Shown in pieces: positions 27,652 to 35,927 of a stretch of 41,926 bases of DNA. This DNA is from Streptococcus acidominimus (GTDB lineage: Bacteria > Bacillota > Bacilli > Lactobacillales > Streptococcaceae). Within the stretch, counting starts at the first letter, position 1; every line of letters begins with the position of its first letter. The notes beneath the pieces were generated by a model, which was not told the origin of the DNA, ran no database searches, and was given only the letters and a program-made list of their open reading frames with translations. The position numbers and the translations under genes are program-made. The stretch covers positions 1 through 41,926 of the forward strand of contig NZ_MSJL01000020.1 in the NCBI RefSeq assembly GCF_001921825.1. Reading direction: 5' to 3'.

Positions 27652-28020
27652 AACAGTCTGGGGAGAGACTGTTGGAGGTAGGAAATAAAGAAAACGAAGT
27701 TTTCGTCAAAACAGTCTGGGGAGAGACTGTTTGAGGTGGGAAATGAAGAAAAGGAAGTTTTCGTTAAAAGTCGCAGGTAGTTGTCTAGTTGATAACTAGA
27801 CAAGTTATAGATAAGAAAAGTGTAACTTTTCTCAATAGTACAACTCAAGATACAAGGGCGTTAAACGAGCAAAGCAAAAATAGGAGTTTTGACGAGTGAA
27901 AAGCTCCAGTGGAGGTTTTCAGCCTATTTCCTAAAGAACCATCATCAGCTAAAACTGAAACAGTTATCGCTCTTTTTTGCACAGCTCGTAGCCCGAGTTC
28001 AATTATACAAGACGAGTTAA
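27652..28020. repeat. Repeat block after msmK
   Basis: Two tandem 58-bp copies of the CAGTCTGGGGAGAGACTG unit start at 27652 and 27710. After these come the GACGAGTGAAAAGCTCCAGT module (27891-27927) and a module C copy, GTAGCCCGAGTTCAATTATA (about 27979). There is no gene in 27546-28121. Confidence 0.75.
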
Positions 28021-28065
28021 CGAAGTAATAAAAATATAAACTAAATGACTATAAAAGACTAGACA

Positions 28066-28091
28066 CCCTCCCCACCAAATGGTGGGGAGGG
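28066..28091. terminator. Strong GC-rich hairpin, probably terminator of the minus-strand gene
   Basis: CCCTCCCCACC pairs perfectly with GGTGGGGAGGG around AAAT. The flanks CTAG...CTAG extend the symmetry. On the minus strand it follows the stop of the exporter-like gene and is followed by CTAGTCTTTT. Confidence 0.75.
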
Positions 28092-28121
28092 GGCTGTGTT
28101 CTAGGATAAAAGGTTTCTACT

Positions 28122-29084
28122 CTAGGAATGCTCCTCGGCATACTGCTCGTAGAAGTCGACCTTGAGCTGGATAAAGACCTCTATATCATGGAGAAGCTGG
28201 AAGAGGGTAGCCCGTGCTTCAAATTCTTCCCGGGTCTGAGGGAGCGGACGTTCACGGAAGGTCTGGTGAAAGAGCTCAATATCGTTGAGGAGTTCATGTC
28301 CGGGATTTTGCCGACTGAGCTGGAGGGCTGTCCGTTCAAAGAGGCTGGCTAGGATAACGGCTTCGCGGCTCTCGAGCGAAAATTTGTTGATATTGTTTGC
28401 CATAGTGCGTAAAATCTTATTTTGCGCCAGCCGCATTTCAAAGTAGTGAACTTGGTAGTTGGTACGGTGAAAGACCTGATTGTGGCGGTCAAGATAGACG
28501 ACATCAAGCGCTCTTTTGAGGGTTTGATCCAACTGGCTGATCAATTGCGCCTCATTGCGCCCATCTCCTGTCAGTAAAAATTCCTGAAAACGCAGGAGAA
28601 TTGACTTTAGCGTCTGTTCGACCTCTTCGTGGTAGAGCAGGATCTGCTTGTCCTGTGAAGGCATGTAGAGATTGGCGATAAGGGCAATCCCGGCGCCGAT
28701 CAGAAAGAGGGCAAGCTCATTTCCTAAAAGAATTAGCGAGGTGGATTTTTCGAGGAAGAGGTGGGTTACAAGGACTGTACAGGGCGCAATCCCTGCAGTC
28801 AGATTTGCCTTGTAGGCAAGCGGGACATAGAGGCAGAGGTAGAGCCCCAAGGTCAGCAGGTGAAACCCTAGAAATGAAAAGGCAAGTGTCGCAAGGGCAA
28901 GGGCTAAAAGCGTTGACCACAGCCTAGCCCAAGCCGTCTTGAGCGAAGCCCGTCTCGTATCCAGAACACTTAAAATAGCAATAATGCCTGCGGAGGTAGC
29001 GTAAGATAGTTGTAAAAAATCAGCCAAGCTAATCGCGATACAGGTCGCAAGAACCAGCTTAATCGTTCGATGAAGTAAGGGCAT
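28122..29084 (-). CDS. Aromatic acid exporter-like membrane protein (ArAE_1 family)
   Basis: The 320-aa protein has an N-terminal half with about five membrane helices (FLQLSYATSAGIIAILSV, then TLLALALATLAFSFLGFHLL and following) and a C-terminal soluble helical domain from about residue 145. This is the DUF939/ArAE_1 layout, related to FUSC transporters. The substrate is unknown. The start follows TAGGAG. On the minus strand an extended -10 TG-G-TATAAT (box at 29119-29124) lies upstream. Confidence 0.8.
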   Translation of the reverse strand: MPLLHRTIKLVLATCIAISLADFLQLSYATSAGIIAILSVLDTRRASLKTAWARLWSTLLALALATLAFSFLGFHLLTLGLYLCLYVPLAYKANLTAGIAPCTVLVTHLFLEKSTSLILLGNELALFLIGAGIALIANLYMPSQDKQILLYHEEVEQTLKSILLRFQEFLLTGDGRNEAQLISQLDQTLKRALDVVYLDRHNQVFHRTNYQVHYFEMRLAQNKILRTMANNINKFSLESREAVILASLFERTALQLSRQNPGHELLNDIELFHQTFRERPLPQTREEFEARATLFQLLHDIEVFIQLKVDFYEQYAEEHS

Positions 29085-29363
29085 GGTCGTCTCCTATCGT
29101 AATGGAAAGCTATGTTTTATTATACCATACCATCATCTATTATCCCCATTCCTTGACCAGACAGCCAGCAAAACCTCCATGTTTGAATAGGTCATTAGGC
29201 AGGGGAGCTTCTGGGGTGATAAGATGTAGGAAACACGAATAAAGCTATAATTGGTTATTTGTTGTAAACCGAGCTTGATTTGGGAAACTTGGCTCTATTT
29301 ACCAAGCTGTGTTAATCAGTTGTCTCTCGAATTTAATGAGTTCTTCCCCACTCCCTGTTTTCG

Positions 29364-29378
29364 TGTTATAATAGGGAC
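29364..29378 (+). promoter_or_regulatory. Extended -10 promoter directly before rlmB
   Basis: TG-T-TATAAT has its -10 at 29367-29372, and only six bases separate it from the ATG at 29379. Transcription should start at or next to the A of the ATG, giving a leaderless mRNA. The gap 29085-29363 has no other recognisable feature. Confidence 0.65.
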
Positions 29379-30116
29379 ATGAAACAAGTAGAAACAAATG
29401 ATATCGTTTATGGCGTGCATGCGGTGGTAGAAAGTTTAGAAGCCAATGTCGGCAATAAGCTCTACCTTCAGGATGATTTGCGCGGAAAAAATGTGGATAA
29501 GATCAAGGCTCTTGCGACTGACAAAAAGGTGTCCATTTCATGGACCTCTAAGAAAAGTTTATCTGACATGACGTCAGGCGCTGTTCACCAAGGATTTGTC
29601 CTACGGGTGTCGGCATTTGCCTATACAGAGTTGACCGACATCTTGGACAGGGCAGGGCAAGAAGAAAATCCCTTGATTCTGATTCTGGACGGCTTGACAG
29701 ATCCCCATAATTTTGGCTCAATTTTACGAACGGCAGACGCGACTCAGGTCGCAGGAATTATCATTCCCAAACACCGCGCGGTCGGTGTGACCCCCGTTGT
29801 CGCAAAGACCTCAACAGGTGCGGTCGCCCATGTTCCCATTGCTCGAGTGACAAACCTAAGCCAGACCTTGGAGACATTAAAGGCGGCAGGCTTCTGGATT
29901 TTTGGGACAGATATGAACGGAACCCCTAGCCACAAGTGGGATACAAGAGGCAAGATGGCGCTCATCATCGGAAGCGAGGGCAAGGGGATTTCTGCCAATA
30001 TCAAAAAGCAGGTTGATGAGATGGTTACCATTCCCATGAAAGGGCATGTGCAGAGTTTAAATGCTAGCGTAGCAGCAGCAGTGCTAATGTATGAAGTTTT
30101 TCGGAAGAAAGTGTGA
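29379..30116 (+). CDS. rlmB: 23S rRNA (guanosine-2'-O-)-methyltransferase RlmB (TrmH/SPOUT)
   Basis: The 245-aa SPOUT methyltransferase has an N-terminal L30e-like substrate domain (1-75: DIVYGVHAVVESL) and the trefoil-knot domain. Motif 1 is LDGLTDPHNFGSILRTADA, motif 2 is LIIGSEGKGIS and motif 3 is LNASVAAAVLMYE. It is expected to methylate G2251 of 23S rRNA. The start at 29379 matches the family N-terminus, although no Shine-Dalgarno precedes it. Confidence 0.92.
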   Translation: MKQVETNDIVYGVHAVVESLEANVGNKLYLQDDLRGKNVDKIKALATDKKVSISWTSKKSLSDMTSGAVHQGFVLRVSAFAYTELTDILDRAGQEENPLILILDGLTDPHNFGSILRTADATQVAGIIIPKHRAVGVTPVVAKTSTGAVAHVPIARVTNLSQTLETLKAAGFWIFGTDMNGTPSHKWDTRGKMALIIGSEGKGISANIKKQVDEMVTIPMKGHVQSLNASVAAAVLMYEVFRKKV

Positions 30117-30146
30117 GACTGCAAGGAGCAGTTTAGAAGGAGAGAT

Positions 30147-31010
30147 ATGACCCCATTTAAGATCGTGACCGATTCCACAGCGGATCTACCAGTAGAATGG
30201 CTTGAACAATACGACCTAACCGTCATGGGCTTGACCGTGGAGTTAGACGGCGTCGTCTATGAAACAGTTGGTGAGAACCGCCTGACCAGTGATGTCCTGC
30301 TAGAAAAAATGCTGGCGGGTGGACAACCGACAACGAGCCAGGTCAATGTCGGACAGTTTGAAGCCCTGTTTAGGGAAGCCGCAAAGGCTAGCCAAGCAGT
30401 CCTCTATCTGGCTTTTTCTGCCGCCTTATCAGGTACCTATCAAAGTGCAGTCATGGCGCGGGAAATGGTCATGGAAGACTATCCAGAAGCAGTGATTGAG
30501 ATTATCGATACCAAGGCTGCCACCTTGGGTGAGGCTTACTTGGTCTTAAAAGCTGCCCAAGCCAGGGAAGCAGGTGCTTCACTCGCTGAAACGCTTGCTA
30601 TTATTGAGGATGTAATCCCCCGTATTCGAACCTATCTCTTGGTTGATGATTTGCAACACTTAGTGCGTGGTGGTCGCCTGTCAAAGGCAGCAGCTCTCAT
30701 CGGTGGCTTGGTCAATATCAAACCTCTGATTTCGATTGATCGGGACGGAAAACTTGTCTCGATTGCCAAACTTCGTGGTAAGAAAAAAGGGATAAAGGAA
30801 ATGCTTGCTCTAACGCTGGGGCAACTGGATGAATCCTGTGTCATGGTGGCATATACTGGAGATGTGGAGGCGGCAGAACAGTTGCGCGCTACCTTGCTAG
30901 CAGATCCACAGGTAGAGCAAGTCATTATGGCGCCTCTGGGACCGATTATCGCTAGCCACACAGGAACAGGCTCTCTGGCTATTTTATCCATTGGAAGAGA
31001 TCAGCGATAA
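30147..31010 (+). CDS. DegV-family fatty-acid-binding protein
   Basis: The 287-aa DegV fold protein begins with IVTDSTADLP and has the loop TTSQVNVGQFEALF (about 64-77) and HTGTGSLAI near the C-terminus. Family members (FakB) present fatty acids to the kinase FakA for incorporation into phospholipid. Which lipid it prefers cannot be told. It follows rlmB by 30 nt, with GAAGGAGAG before the ATG, and is probably co-transcribed. Confidence 0.9.
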   Translation: MTPFKIVTDSTADLPVEWLEQYDLTVMGLTVELDGVVYETVGENRLTSDVLLEKMLAGGQPTTSQVNVGQFEALFREAAKASQAVLYLAFSAALSGTYQSAVMAREMVMEDYPEAVIEIIDTKAATLGEAYLVLKAAQAREAGASLAETLAIIEDVIPRIRTYLLVDDLQHLVRGGRLSKAAALIGGLVNIKPLISIDRDGKLVSIAKLRGKKKGIKEMLALTLGQLDESCVMVAYTGDVEAAEQLRATLLADPQVEQVIMAPLGPIIASHTGTGSLAILSIGRDQR

Positions 31011-31097
31011 TTCTTAGTTGACGAATGCTTTGATTAGGAGCTTTGTAGTGCTCTGGAGATAAACGATAGTAGAACTATTTATAAATGAGGAGAAGAC

Positions 31098-31670
31098 ATG
31101 GGATTTTTTGACCGATTATTTAAAAAGGTGGAGCAAGTCAACACGGGACAGGCTAGTCCAGAAAGTCTGGCAGAAGAAATGTATATAGAAGAAACCGTCT
31201 CAGCAGAAGCCGCTCTGGACTATTGGTATAGTATGCAGCAAAGGTTGCTGGTGAATGCTGTAAAGGCGGCTAGTCAAGAGGTGGAGCGAGCTTTTATTCT
31301 CGCTAATTTTAAGGAAGATGAGGAATGCTTTGATTTCTTCTATCAAATTGAAGGACATCTACTTCATTGGCAAGAACTGGGGGAAGAAGCGCGTTATAAA
31401 ATTGAAAGTCAGTTCCTCCCTCAGGCACAAGAAGTTGCTTGCTCTCTTCATACAGATTTTGATGCGGCAGGTTTGCCTCGGATTGCTTATGCGATGTTAC
31501 AGTTTGAACAGGCGACTATGGCGTGGTTTGGTAGACGATTAGAGCAGACTACCCCTGAAGCTAGCCTCTCCTTTGAAGTATTTTCAAAACAATGGTTTAA
31601 TCTAGTAGAAAAAAGCATAGAGGAGCACCCCTTAGATAGTGACCGCCCCTTGCCTTACTTAGAGTTATAG
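31098..31670 (+). CDS. Hypothetical cytosolic protein
   Basis: The 190-aa acidic, largely helical protein has no signal peptide or membrane segment. It starts MGFFDRLFKK. The conserved-looking aromatic positions (DYWYSMQQR, HWQELGEEAR, WFGRRLEQT) suggest an unnamed streptococcal family. The function is not recognised. The ribosome site GAGGAG precedes the ATG. Confidence 0.75.
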   Translation: MGFFDRLFKKVEQVNTGQASPESLAEEMYIEETVSAEAALDYWYSMQQRLLVNAVKAASQEVERAFILANFKEDEECFDFFYQIEGHLLHWQELGEEARYKIESQFLPQAQEVACSLHTDFDAAGLPRIAYAMLQFEQATMAWFGRRLEQTTPEASLSFEVFSKQWFNLVEKSIEEHPLDSDRPLPYLEL

Positions 31671-31830
31671 TAGGGATAGGAGTAAGTTGTTCGTCTATTT
31701 CTGAAAAAAGTTTCCTAGTTTATTTGAGTAGACAAGGAGACTTGGACCAATCCCTAATTTTGAGCAGAAACAGGAACTTTATTTTGGAAATTTACCAGAG
31801 TAAAAAATTAAGAAAAAAGAGTAGTAAGGC

Positions 31831-31860
31831 TTGACTTTCTCTCTTTTCTTTTGATATAAT
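31831..31860 (+). promoter_or_regulatory. rplM-rpsI promoter
   Basis: TTGACT (31831-31836) and TATAAT (31855-31860) have an 18-bp spacer. The preceding stretch 31671-31830 has no gene. Confidence 0.85.
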
Positions 31861-31873
31861 GGAAAACGGTATT

Positions 31874-31941
31874 GTTTACCCCATTTGAAAGGCCCCGGAA
31901 CCTTCAAATAACTTGCGGACTGGAACATCCGCCCTGTAAAC
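31874..31941 (+). ncRNA. L13 ribosomal-protein leader
   Basis: The mRNA leader folds as a three-way junction. The closing stem is GTTTAC (31874-31879) with GTAAAC (31936-31941). Hairpin 1 is TTTGAAAGG with CCTTCAAA. Hairpin 2 is GCGGA with TCCGC. This matches the known Firmicute L13 leader, which lets excess L13 repress the rplM-rpsI operon. Confidence 0.8.
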
Positions 31942-31968
31942 AAAAACGATATTCATATAGGAGAAATC

Positions 31969-32415
31969 ATGAACAAGACAACATACATGGCTAAGCCAGG
32001 TGAAGTTGAACGCAAATGGTACGTAGTGGACGCAACTGATGTGCCTCTTGGACGCCTTTCAGCAGTTGTAGCAAGCGTTCTTCGTGGAAAAAACAAACCA
32101 ACATTCACACCGCACACTGATACAGGTGACTTCGTGATCGTTATCAATGCTGAAAAAGTAAAATTGACTGGTAAAAAAGCAACTGATAAAGTTTACTACA
32201 CTCACTCAATGTACCCAGGTGGATTGAAATCAATCACTGCTGGTGAACTTCGTTCAAAAAATGCAGTTCGCTTGATTGAAAAATCAGTTAAAGGAATGCT
32301 TCCACACAACACTCTTGGACGCGCTCAAGGGATGAAATTGAAAGTATTCGTTGGTTCTGAACACAACCACGCTGCACAACAACCAGAAGTTCTTGATATT
32401 TCAGGACTTATCTAA
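31969..32415 (+). CDS. rplM: 50S ribosomal protein L13
   Basis: The 148-aa protein has the family motifs [15 protein letters not shown] (about 22-36), HSMYPGG (about 82-88) and MLPHNTLG. It is first in the operon with rpsI, 19 nt apart, after a strong AGGAG site. Confidence 0.98.
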   Translation: MNKTTYMAKPGEVERKWYVVDATDVPLGRLSAVVASVLRGKNKPTFTPHTDTGDFVIVINAEKVKLTGKKATDKVYYTHSMYPGGLKSITAGELRSKNAVRLIEKSVKGMLPHNTLGRAQGMKLKVFVGSEHNHAAQQPEVLDISGLI

Positions 32416-32434
32416 GGAAAGGAACAAATAAAGT

Positions 32435-32827
32435 ATGTCACAAGCACAATATGCAGGTACTGGACGTCGTAAAAACGCTGTTGCACGCGTTCGCCTTGTT
32501 CCAGGAACTGGTAAAATCACTGTTAACAAAAAAGATGTAGAAGAGTACATCCCACACGCTGACCTTCGTTTGGTCATCAACCAACCATTTGCTGTTACCT
32601 CAACAGTCGGTAGCTATGATGTTTTTGTAAACGTTGTAGGTGGTGGTTATGCCGGGCAAGCAGGAGCTATCCGCCACGGTATCGCTCGCGCCCTTCTTCA
32701 AGTAGACCCAGACTTCCGCGACTCATTGAAACGCGCAGGACTTCTTACACGTGACGCTCGTATGGTAGAACGTAAGAAACCAGGTCTTAAGAAAGCTCGT
32801 AAAGCTTCACAATTCTCAAAACGTTAA
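32435..32827 (+). CDS. rpsI: 30S ribosomal protein S9 (3' end supplied by the integrated element)
   Basis: The 130-aa S9 begins [19 protein letters not shown] and has the usual C-terminal tail ending KASQFSKR, whose last residues reach the ribosomal P site. The final 51 bases overlap the attachment region of the mobile element. The identical protein tail is encoded again at 40972-41022 with two different codons, so the present 3' end of rpsI was probably brought in by the element. Confidence 0.97.
   Translation: MSQAQYAGTGRRKNAVARVRLVPGTGKITVNKKDVEEYIPHADLRLVINQPFAVTSTVGSYDVFVNVVGGGYAGQAGAIRHGIARALLQVDPDFRDSLKRAGLLTRDARMVERKKPGLKKARKASQFSKR
32777..32806. repeat. Left attachment core (attL) in rpsI
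   Basis: The 30-bp sequence running from AAACCAGG to GTAAAGCT is repeated perfectly at 40972-41001 in direct orientation. The integrase gene lies just inside this end. Confidence 0.9.
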
Positions 32828-32853
32828 GAATTGCTTTATATCAACGATTACAA

Positions 32854-32887
32854 GCATTTTGCAAGTCTCTTGCAAGGTGCTTTTTTT
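32854..32887 (+). terminator. rpsI terminator, supplied by the element
   Basis: A 12-bp stem (GCATTTTGCAAG with CTTGCAAGGTGC, two G-U pairs) is followed by T7. It lies inside the element, just past the restored rpsI stop, so integration replaces both the gene's end and its terminator. Confidence 0.85.
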
Positions 32888-32903
32888 GTTATTTTTTGCT
32901 TTT

Positions 32904-32921
32904 GATACCTTTTTTGATACC
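32904..32921. repeat. Left arm-type GATACC pair
   Basis: GATACC-TTTTTT-GATACC follows the left core at about 100 bp. The right end carries GATACC-TTTTT-GATACC in the same orientation. They are candidate integrase arm-binding sites. Confidence 0.45.
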
Positions 32922-32954
32922 GTTTTGGAAAAACTTCTACATCTTTTTTGACTG

Positions 32955-34109
32955 TTATTTTGCTTTGAGATAGTCTGCAAATTGCTTGATGGACTTATCT
33001 TCTCCATTAGCTGTTGAATGGCTATAGGTGTCTAAAGTCATTTGACTACTTGCATGACCTAGCCTTTTTGCTGTATTGACTGGGTCAACTCCAATTTCAA
33101 TCATCAAGGTTGCATGGGTATGCCTGAAACCATGAGGACTGATTTTCCTTAAGCCATGCTTTCTGATAATCCGTGATAGTACATTGTTGATATAGTCTGC
33201 ATGAAGTGGCTCTATTGAGCCTGACCGTGTGCAGTAAGTAAAGATAAAATCTTGCCCGATAGAAAGGGGTGCAACTGCTAGTTGTGCCTTTTCTTTTTGA
33301 CAATTTGCCTTCCATTCCTGCAGAATAGAGACCGTCTCGCTGTCTAGCTTTATCCTTCGAACTGAAAAATCGTTTTTAGTGCCTTTTTCGATTGCCTGTC
33401 CGTCTAATCGTCCTAAGCTTTTATTGACGCTTAGTGTCTCACTCTGAAAGTCTATATCAGACCATTTAAGAGCGTATAGCTCGCCTTTCCTTAAGCCACT
33501 GTAAGCTAATAGTCTAAAGAGTGCGTAGTGCTTATAAGGCTCTTCTTGAATAACAATAGCAAGGAATTCTTGTAATTCCTGAACTGTCCAATAGTTTTCT
33601 ATCCGTGCCTTTTTCCGCTTTGGCATGATGATTTCAGCCATAGGGTTATGCTTAAGCAGTTTCATCTTGATTGCAAAGTCAAAGACTTTCCTAGTATACG
33701 ACTTGATTTGCTTGATATTTTTAAATGTCTTAGCTTTTTCGGTGATGAAGTTCTGGCAGTCTAAAGGGGAGATTTTGCTGATAGGCAGTTCTCCCATAAC
33801 TGGCAGAATGTGAAGCCTAAACATATCAAGAGTACGTGAAGCCGTTGTTGGCTCTACCGTATCTTGATAGGCTTGATACCATTTCTCGAATATTTCGTTA
33901 TAAGTTTTATGAGTTGGCTTGATGAACTCTTCCAACTTTCCTGAAGCCTTAAGGTAGATTAGCCTAGCTTCGTAATCTTTGGCTTCCTTTCGAGTACGAA
34001 AGCCACGTTTGATATGGTCTGCACGTTGACCGTCTCTTCTCATATAGACCTTGACTAAATACAAATAGCCATTTTTGGCTTTTTTGCTTGGGTATTTGTG
34101 AATGGACAT
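32955..34109 (-). CDS. int: Tyrosine site-specific integrase
   Basis: The 384-aa integrase has an N-terminal arm-binding domain (1-60), a SAM-like core-binding domain (about 65-155), and a catalytic domain. Catalytic residues are Arg207 (SGLRKGE), His326 and Arg329 (HGFRH), His352 (LGH) and nucleophile Tyr362 (DTYSH). The start at 34109 follows AAAGGAG; an upstream ATG at 34169 has no ribosome site and would add 20 residues. It reads toward attL and rpsI. It should catalyse integration at the rpsI end and, with an Xis, excision. Confidence 0.95.
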   Translation of the reverse strand: MSIHKYPSKKAKNGYLYLVKVYMRRDGQRADHIKRGFRTRKEAKDYEARLIYLKASGKLEEFIKPTHKTYNEIFEKWYQAYQDTVEPTTASRTLDMFRLHILPVMGELPISKISPLDCQNFITEKAKTFKNIKQIKSYTRKVFDFAIKMKLLKHNPMAEIIMPKRKKARIENYWTVQELQEFLAIVIQEEPYKHYALFRLLAYSGLRKGELYALKWSDIDFQSETLSVNKSLGRLDGQAIEKGTKNDFSVRRIKLDSETVSILQEWKANCQKEKAQLAVAPLSIGQDFIFTYCTRSGSIEPLHADYINNVLSRIIRKHGLRKISPHGFRHTHATLMIEIGVDPVNTAKRLGHASSQMTLDTYSHSTANGEDKSIKQFADYLKAK

Positions 34110-34175
34110 TGTAATTTCTCCTTTATTTTTTATGTTTCGAAGCTTATAAAATAAAGAAATTATGACCAATTCAGA

Positions 34176-34730
34176 TTATTTATTTAGTAATTGTTTTAAG
34201 TCATGTAAGGAAAGTTCAATTTCTCCTTTTTCATTAGAGATTTTATTAAATATTTCAGTTGTTTGTACTTTGAATTTGTCTTGTAAGGTCTCTTCTTCCG
34301 CTTCTAACTTGAATAAGCAGTTCTGTAAGTCCTTTAGTTTATCTAAGGTCTTTTTCTTTTCTTCATGGATAGATTGTAATTTTTGAATATCCTCGTTATT
34401 TAGGATGTTCAAATTTTTACTAGACTGCGCTAAATACACCAAATGAAGATAGGCAACTTTGGCATCTTCAGTAAGATTTTTCAATGTGTTTTCTTTTTCA
34501 TCTTGAATACTATCTCTTCCTAACAAAAATGGAACTGATACACCAAAATAATTAGCTAGTTTTATAGCATTTTCTTTTTTAGGTGTCCTAATACCTTGAT
34601 TGTAAGAACTTAAAGCACCATAAGGAATGTCAGCTTCTTTACTAATCTCTTTTAATTTTTTTCCAGATTTTATAATTAGCTCTCGTATTCTTGTTGGTGG
34701 TTTTTCAAAAATATCATCAATATTAGACAT
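34176..34730 (-). CDS. XRE-family (CI-like) repressor with coiled coil
   Basis: The 184-aa protein has a Cro/CI HTH at about 14-70 (KLKEISKEADIPYGALSSY, NAIKLANYFGVSVPFLLG). A long, probably coiled-coil C-terminal half (about 80-184) lacks a visible peptidase or LexA-like cleavage site, so induction may follow another route. It is divergent from the early operon at 34881 and is flanked by three operators. AAAGGAG precedes the ATG. It probably controls its own gene and the early operon. Confidence 0.88.
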   Translation of the reverse strand: MSNIDDIFEKPPTRIRELIIKSGKKLKEISKEADIPYGALSSYNQGIRTPKKENAIKLANYFGVSVPFLLGRDSIQDEKENTLKNLTEDAKVAYLHLVYLAQSSKNLNILNNEDIQKLQSIHEEKKKTLDKLKDLQNCLFKLEAEEETLQDKFKVQTTEIFNKISNEKGEIELSLHDLKQLLNK

Positions 34731-34765
34731 ATAAAACTCCTTTCAAAGCATTATTTTATCATTTT

Positions 34766-34841
34766 TAAACAAATAAGTATAATTTTAGTTGACAAAAACA
34801 AAAATGTTTTATAAAATCTAATTATTAAACAAATATGTTTA
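34766..34841. promoter_or_regulatory. Divergent control region with three operators
   Basis: Three related 16-mers lie at 34766-34781 (TAAACAAATAAGTATA), 34795-34810 (AAAACAAAAATGTTTT) and 34826-34841 (TAAACAAATATGTTTA), spaced 29 and 31 bp. The middle one exactly fills the spacer of a plus-strand promoter, TTGACA (34789-34794) to TAAAAT (34812-34817), 17-bp spacer. The first overlaps a minus-strand -10, TATACT, for the repressor gene. The layout is that of a phage-type switch. Confidence 0.75.
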
Positions 34842-34880
34842 ATTTTTTCGAAGCTTATACAATAAAGAAAGAGGCAAATT

Positions 34881-35180
34881 ATGGCTTATACACTAGAAGA
34901 ACAAGAAACGTTTGTCCGATTTGATGCACTGGATAAACAGTGGACGATTGAAACTAATTATTACCCGCACATTCAAAAGGTGTTAAAACTTCCTGAAGCT
35001 TATGAAGTGTTAAACACTGAGGAAGAAGAAGGTAGAACGATTTGGCTTAATGCAGTCATGAAAATTGGTGAAGATTTTGGAATCAACGTATTTCCTAAGA
35101 AAAAACGCAAGATGACAGAAGAACAACGTCAAGAACTTGCTGAACGTATGAAACAAGCAAGAACCAGCCTTGAAAAATAG
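34881..35180 (+). CDS. Hypothetical early protein of the element
   Basis: The 99-aa acidic protein has a basic patch (FPKKKRKMTEEQRQELAERM) and a predicted helical C-terminus. It is the first gene under the regulated early promoter. I do not recognise its family; small proteins of this kind are common in streptococcal mobile elements. 35181-35309 after it holds no convincing gene. Confidence 0.65.
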   Translation: MAYTLEEQETFVRFDALDKQWTIETNYYPHIQKVLKLPEAYEVLNTEEEEGRTIWLNAVMKIGEDFGINVFPKKKRKMTEEQRQELAERMKQARTSLEK

Positions 35181-35309
35181 GAGTGTCTCTCTGTCTGAAA
35201 AACTATACAGGTATATTTACCCTATGGAACTATTTTAGATTGAGCCGTTCCCAGAAAATAGGTAGTGGAAACAGCTATAAAACGATTTTAACAAAAAGGA
35301 GAACTCAAA

Positions 35310-35588
35310 ATGACAGAAGGATTTACTATACAGCTTCCAAAAGTAACCGAAAAGAAGTTACTGGCTCGCTATGATAACATGCTCCAAAAGGCAATAGAAA
35401 AAGCCCTTGAGGACAAGGAACTCTATAAGCCTATGGTTCGAATGGCTGGCTTATGCCGTTGGCTAGATGTCTCAACGACAACCGTTGCTAAATGGCAGAA
35501 GGAAGGAATGCCCCACATGGTGATTGATGGGGTGACCTTGTACGATAAGCACAAGGTCGCTCAATGGCTACAACAATTTGAGAGGTGA
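35310..35588 (+). CDS. Excisionase-like / HTH DNA-binding protein
   Basis: The 92-aa protein has a winged-HTH segment in its C-terminal half (MAGLCRWLDVSTTTVAKWQ, then EGMPHMVIDGVTLYDKHKVAQWLQQF). The pattern 'KEGMP...DG..LYDK..V.QWL' is typical of MerR/Xis-like or DNA-packaging HTH proteins. As a small early gene it is the best candidate for the excisionase that directs Int. The ribosome site AAAAAGGAG is strong. Confidence 0.65.
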   Translation: MTEGFTIQLPKVTEKKLLARYDNMLQKAIEKALEDKELYKPMVRMAGLCRWLDVSTTTVAKWQKEGMPHMVIDGVTLYDKHKVAQWLQQFER

Positions 35589-35593
35589 GAATT

Positions 35594-35926
35594 ATGGACT
35601 ACGATAAAGATTATTATCTTATCCCGAAAGTACTTTTTCGAGATGATTTTTACAGTAGTCTATCTGCTAGTGATATCTTAGTCTACACTGTCTTGAAAGG
35701 TAAACAGACAGAAGCTATTGAAAAAGGTTGGATAGATGCTGAGGGAAGTATTTACTTAAATTATAAAATTTCTGAGTTGGCAAAAATGTTTTCGTGTGGC
35801 AATAAAACTATGATTCATATATTGCAAAGGCTAGAAGAGGTTAACTTGATTGAACGTGAGAGACAAATGGCTGGATACTATTACAATCGCAGTTTACCTT
35901 ATAGAACGTACATTAACGAGGTGTAA
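35594..35926 (+). CDS. Short RepA_N-type replication protein
   Basis: The 110-aa protein matches the N-terminal DNA-binding domain of RepA_N initiators: LIPKVLFRDDFYSSLSASDI, GWIDAEGSIYLNYKISELA, then KTMIHILQRLEEVNLIERER. Full RepA_N proteins are about 250-350 aa, so this is the domain alone, either a truncated initiator or a regulator derived from one. I choose ATG 35594 (AGGTGAG 6 nt upstream) over GTG 35585. The stop is 1 nt before the next ATG. Confidence 0.72.
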   Translation: MDYDKDYYLIPKVLFRDDFYSSLSASDILVYTVLKGKQTEAIEKGWIDAEGSIYLNYKISELAKMFSCGNKTMIHILQRLEEVNLIERERQMAGYYYNRSLPYRTYINEV

Positions 35927-35927
35927 C

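Noticed and set aside
27652..27767. CRISPR-like tandem repeat
   Set aside because: Only two adjacent 58-bp copies without spacers occur, and a third copy is 5 kb away. They are palindromic intergenic repeats, and no cas genes are in the window.
28066..28091. Regulatory operator palindrome
   Set aside because: Position right after the stop of the minus-strand gene and stem strength favour a terminator; no gene starts on the other side.
35183..35374. 63-codon frame between two early genes of the element
   Set aside because: It has no good ribosome site, overlaps the excisionase-like gene by 65 bases, and its composition looks random compared with the neighbours.
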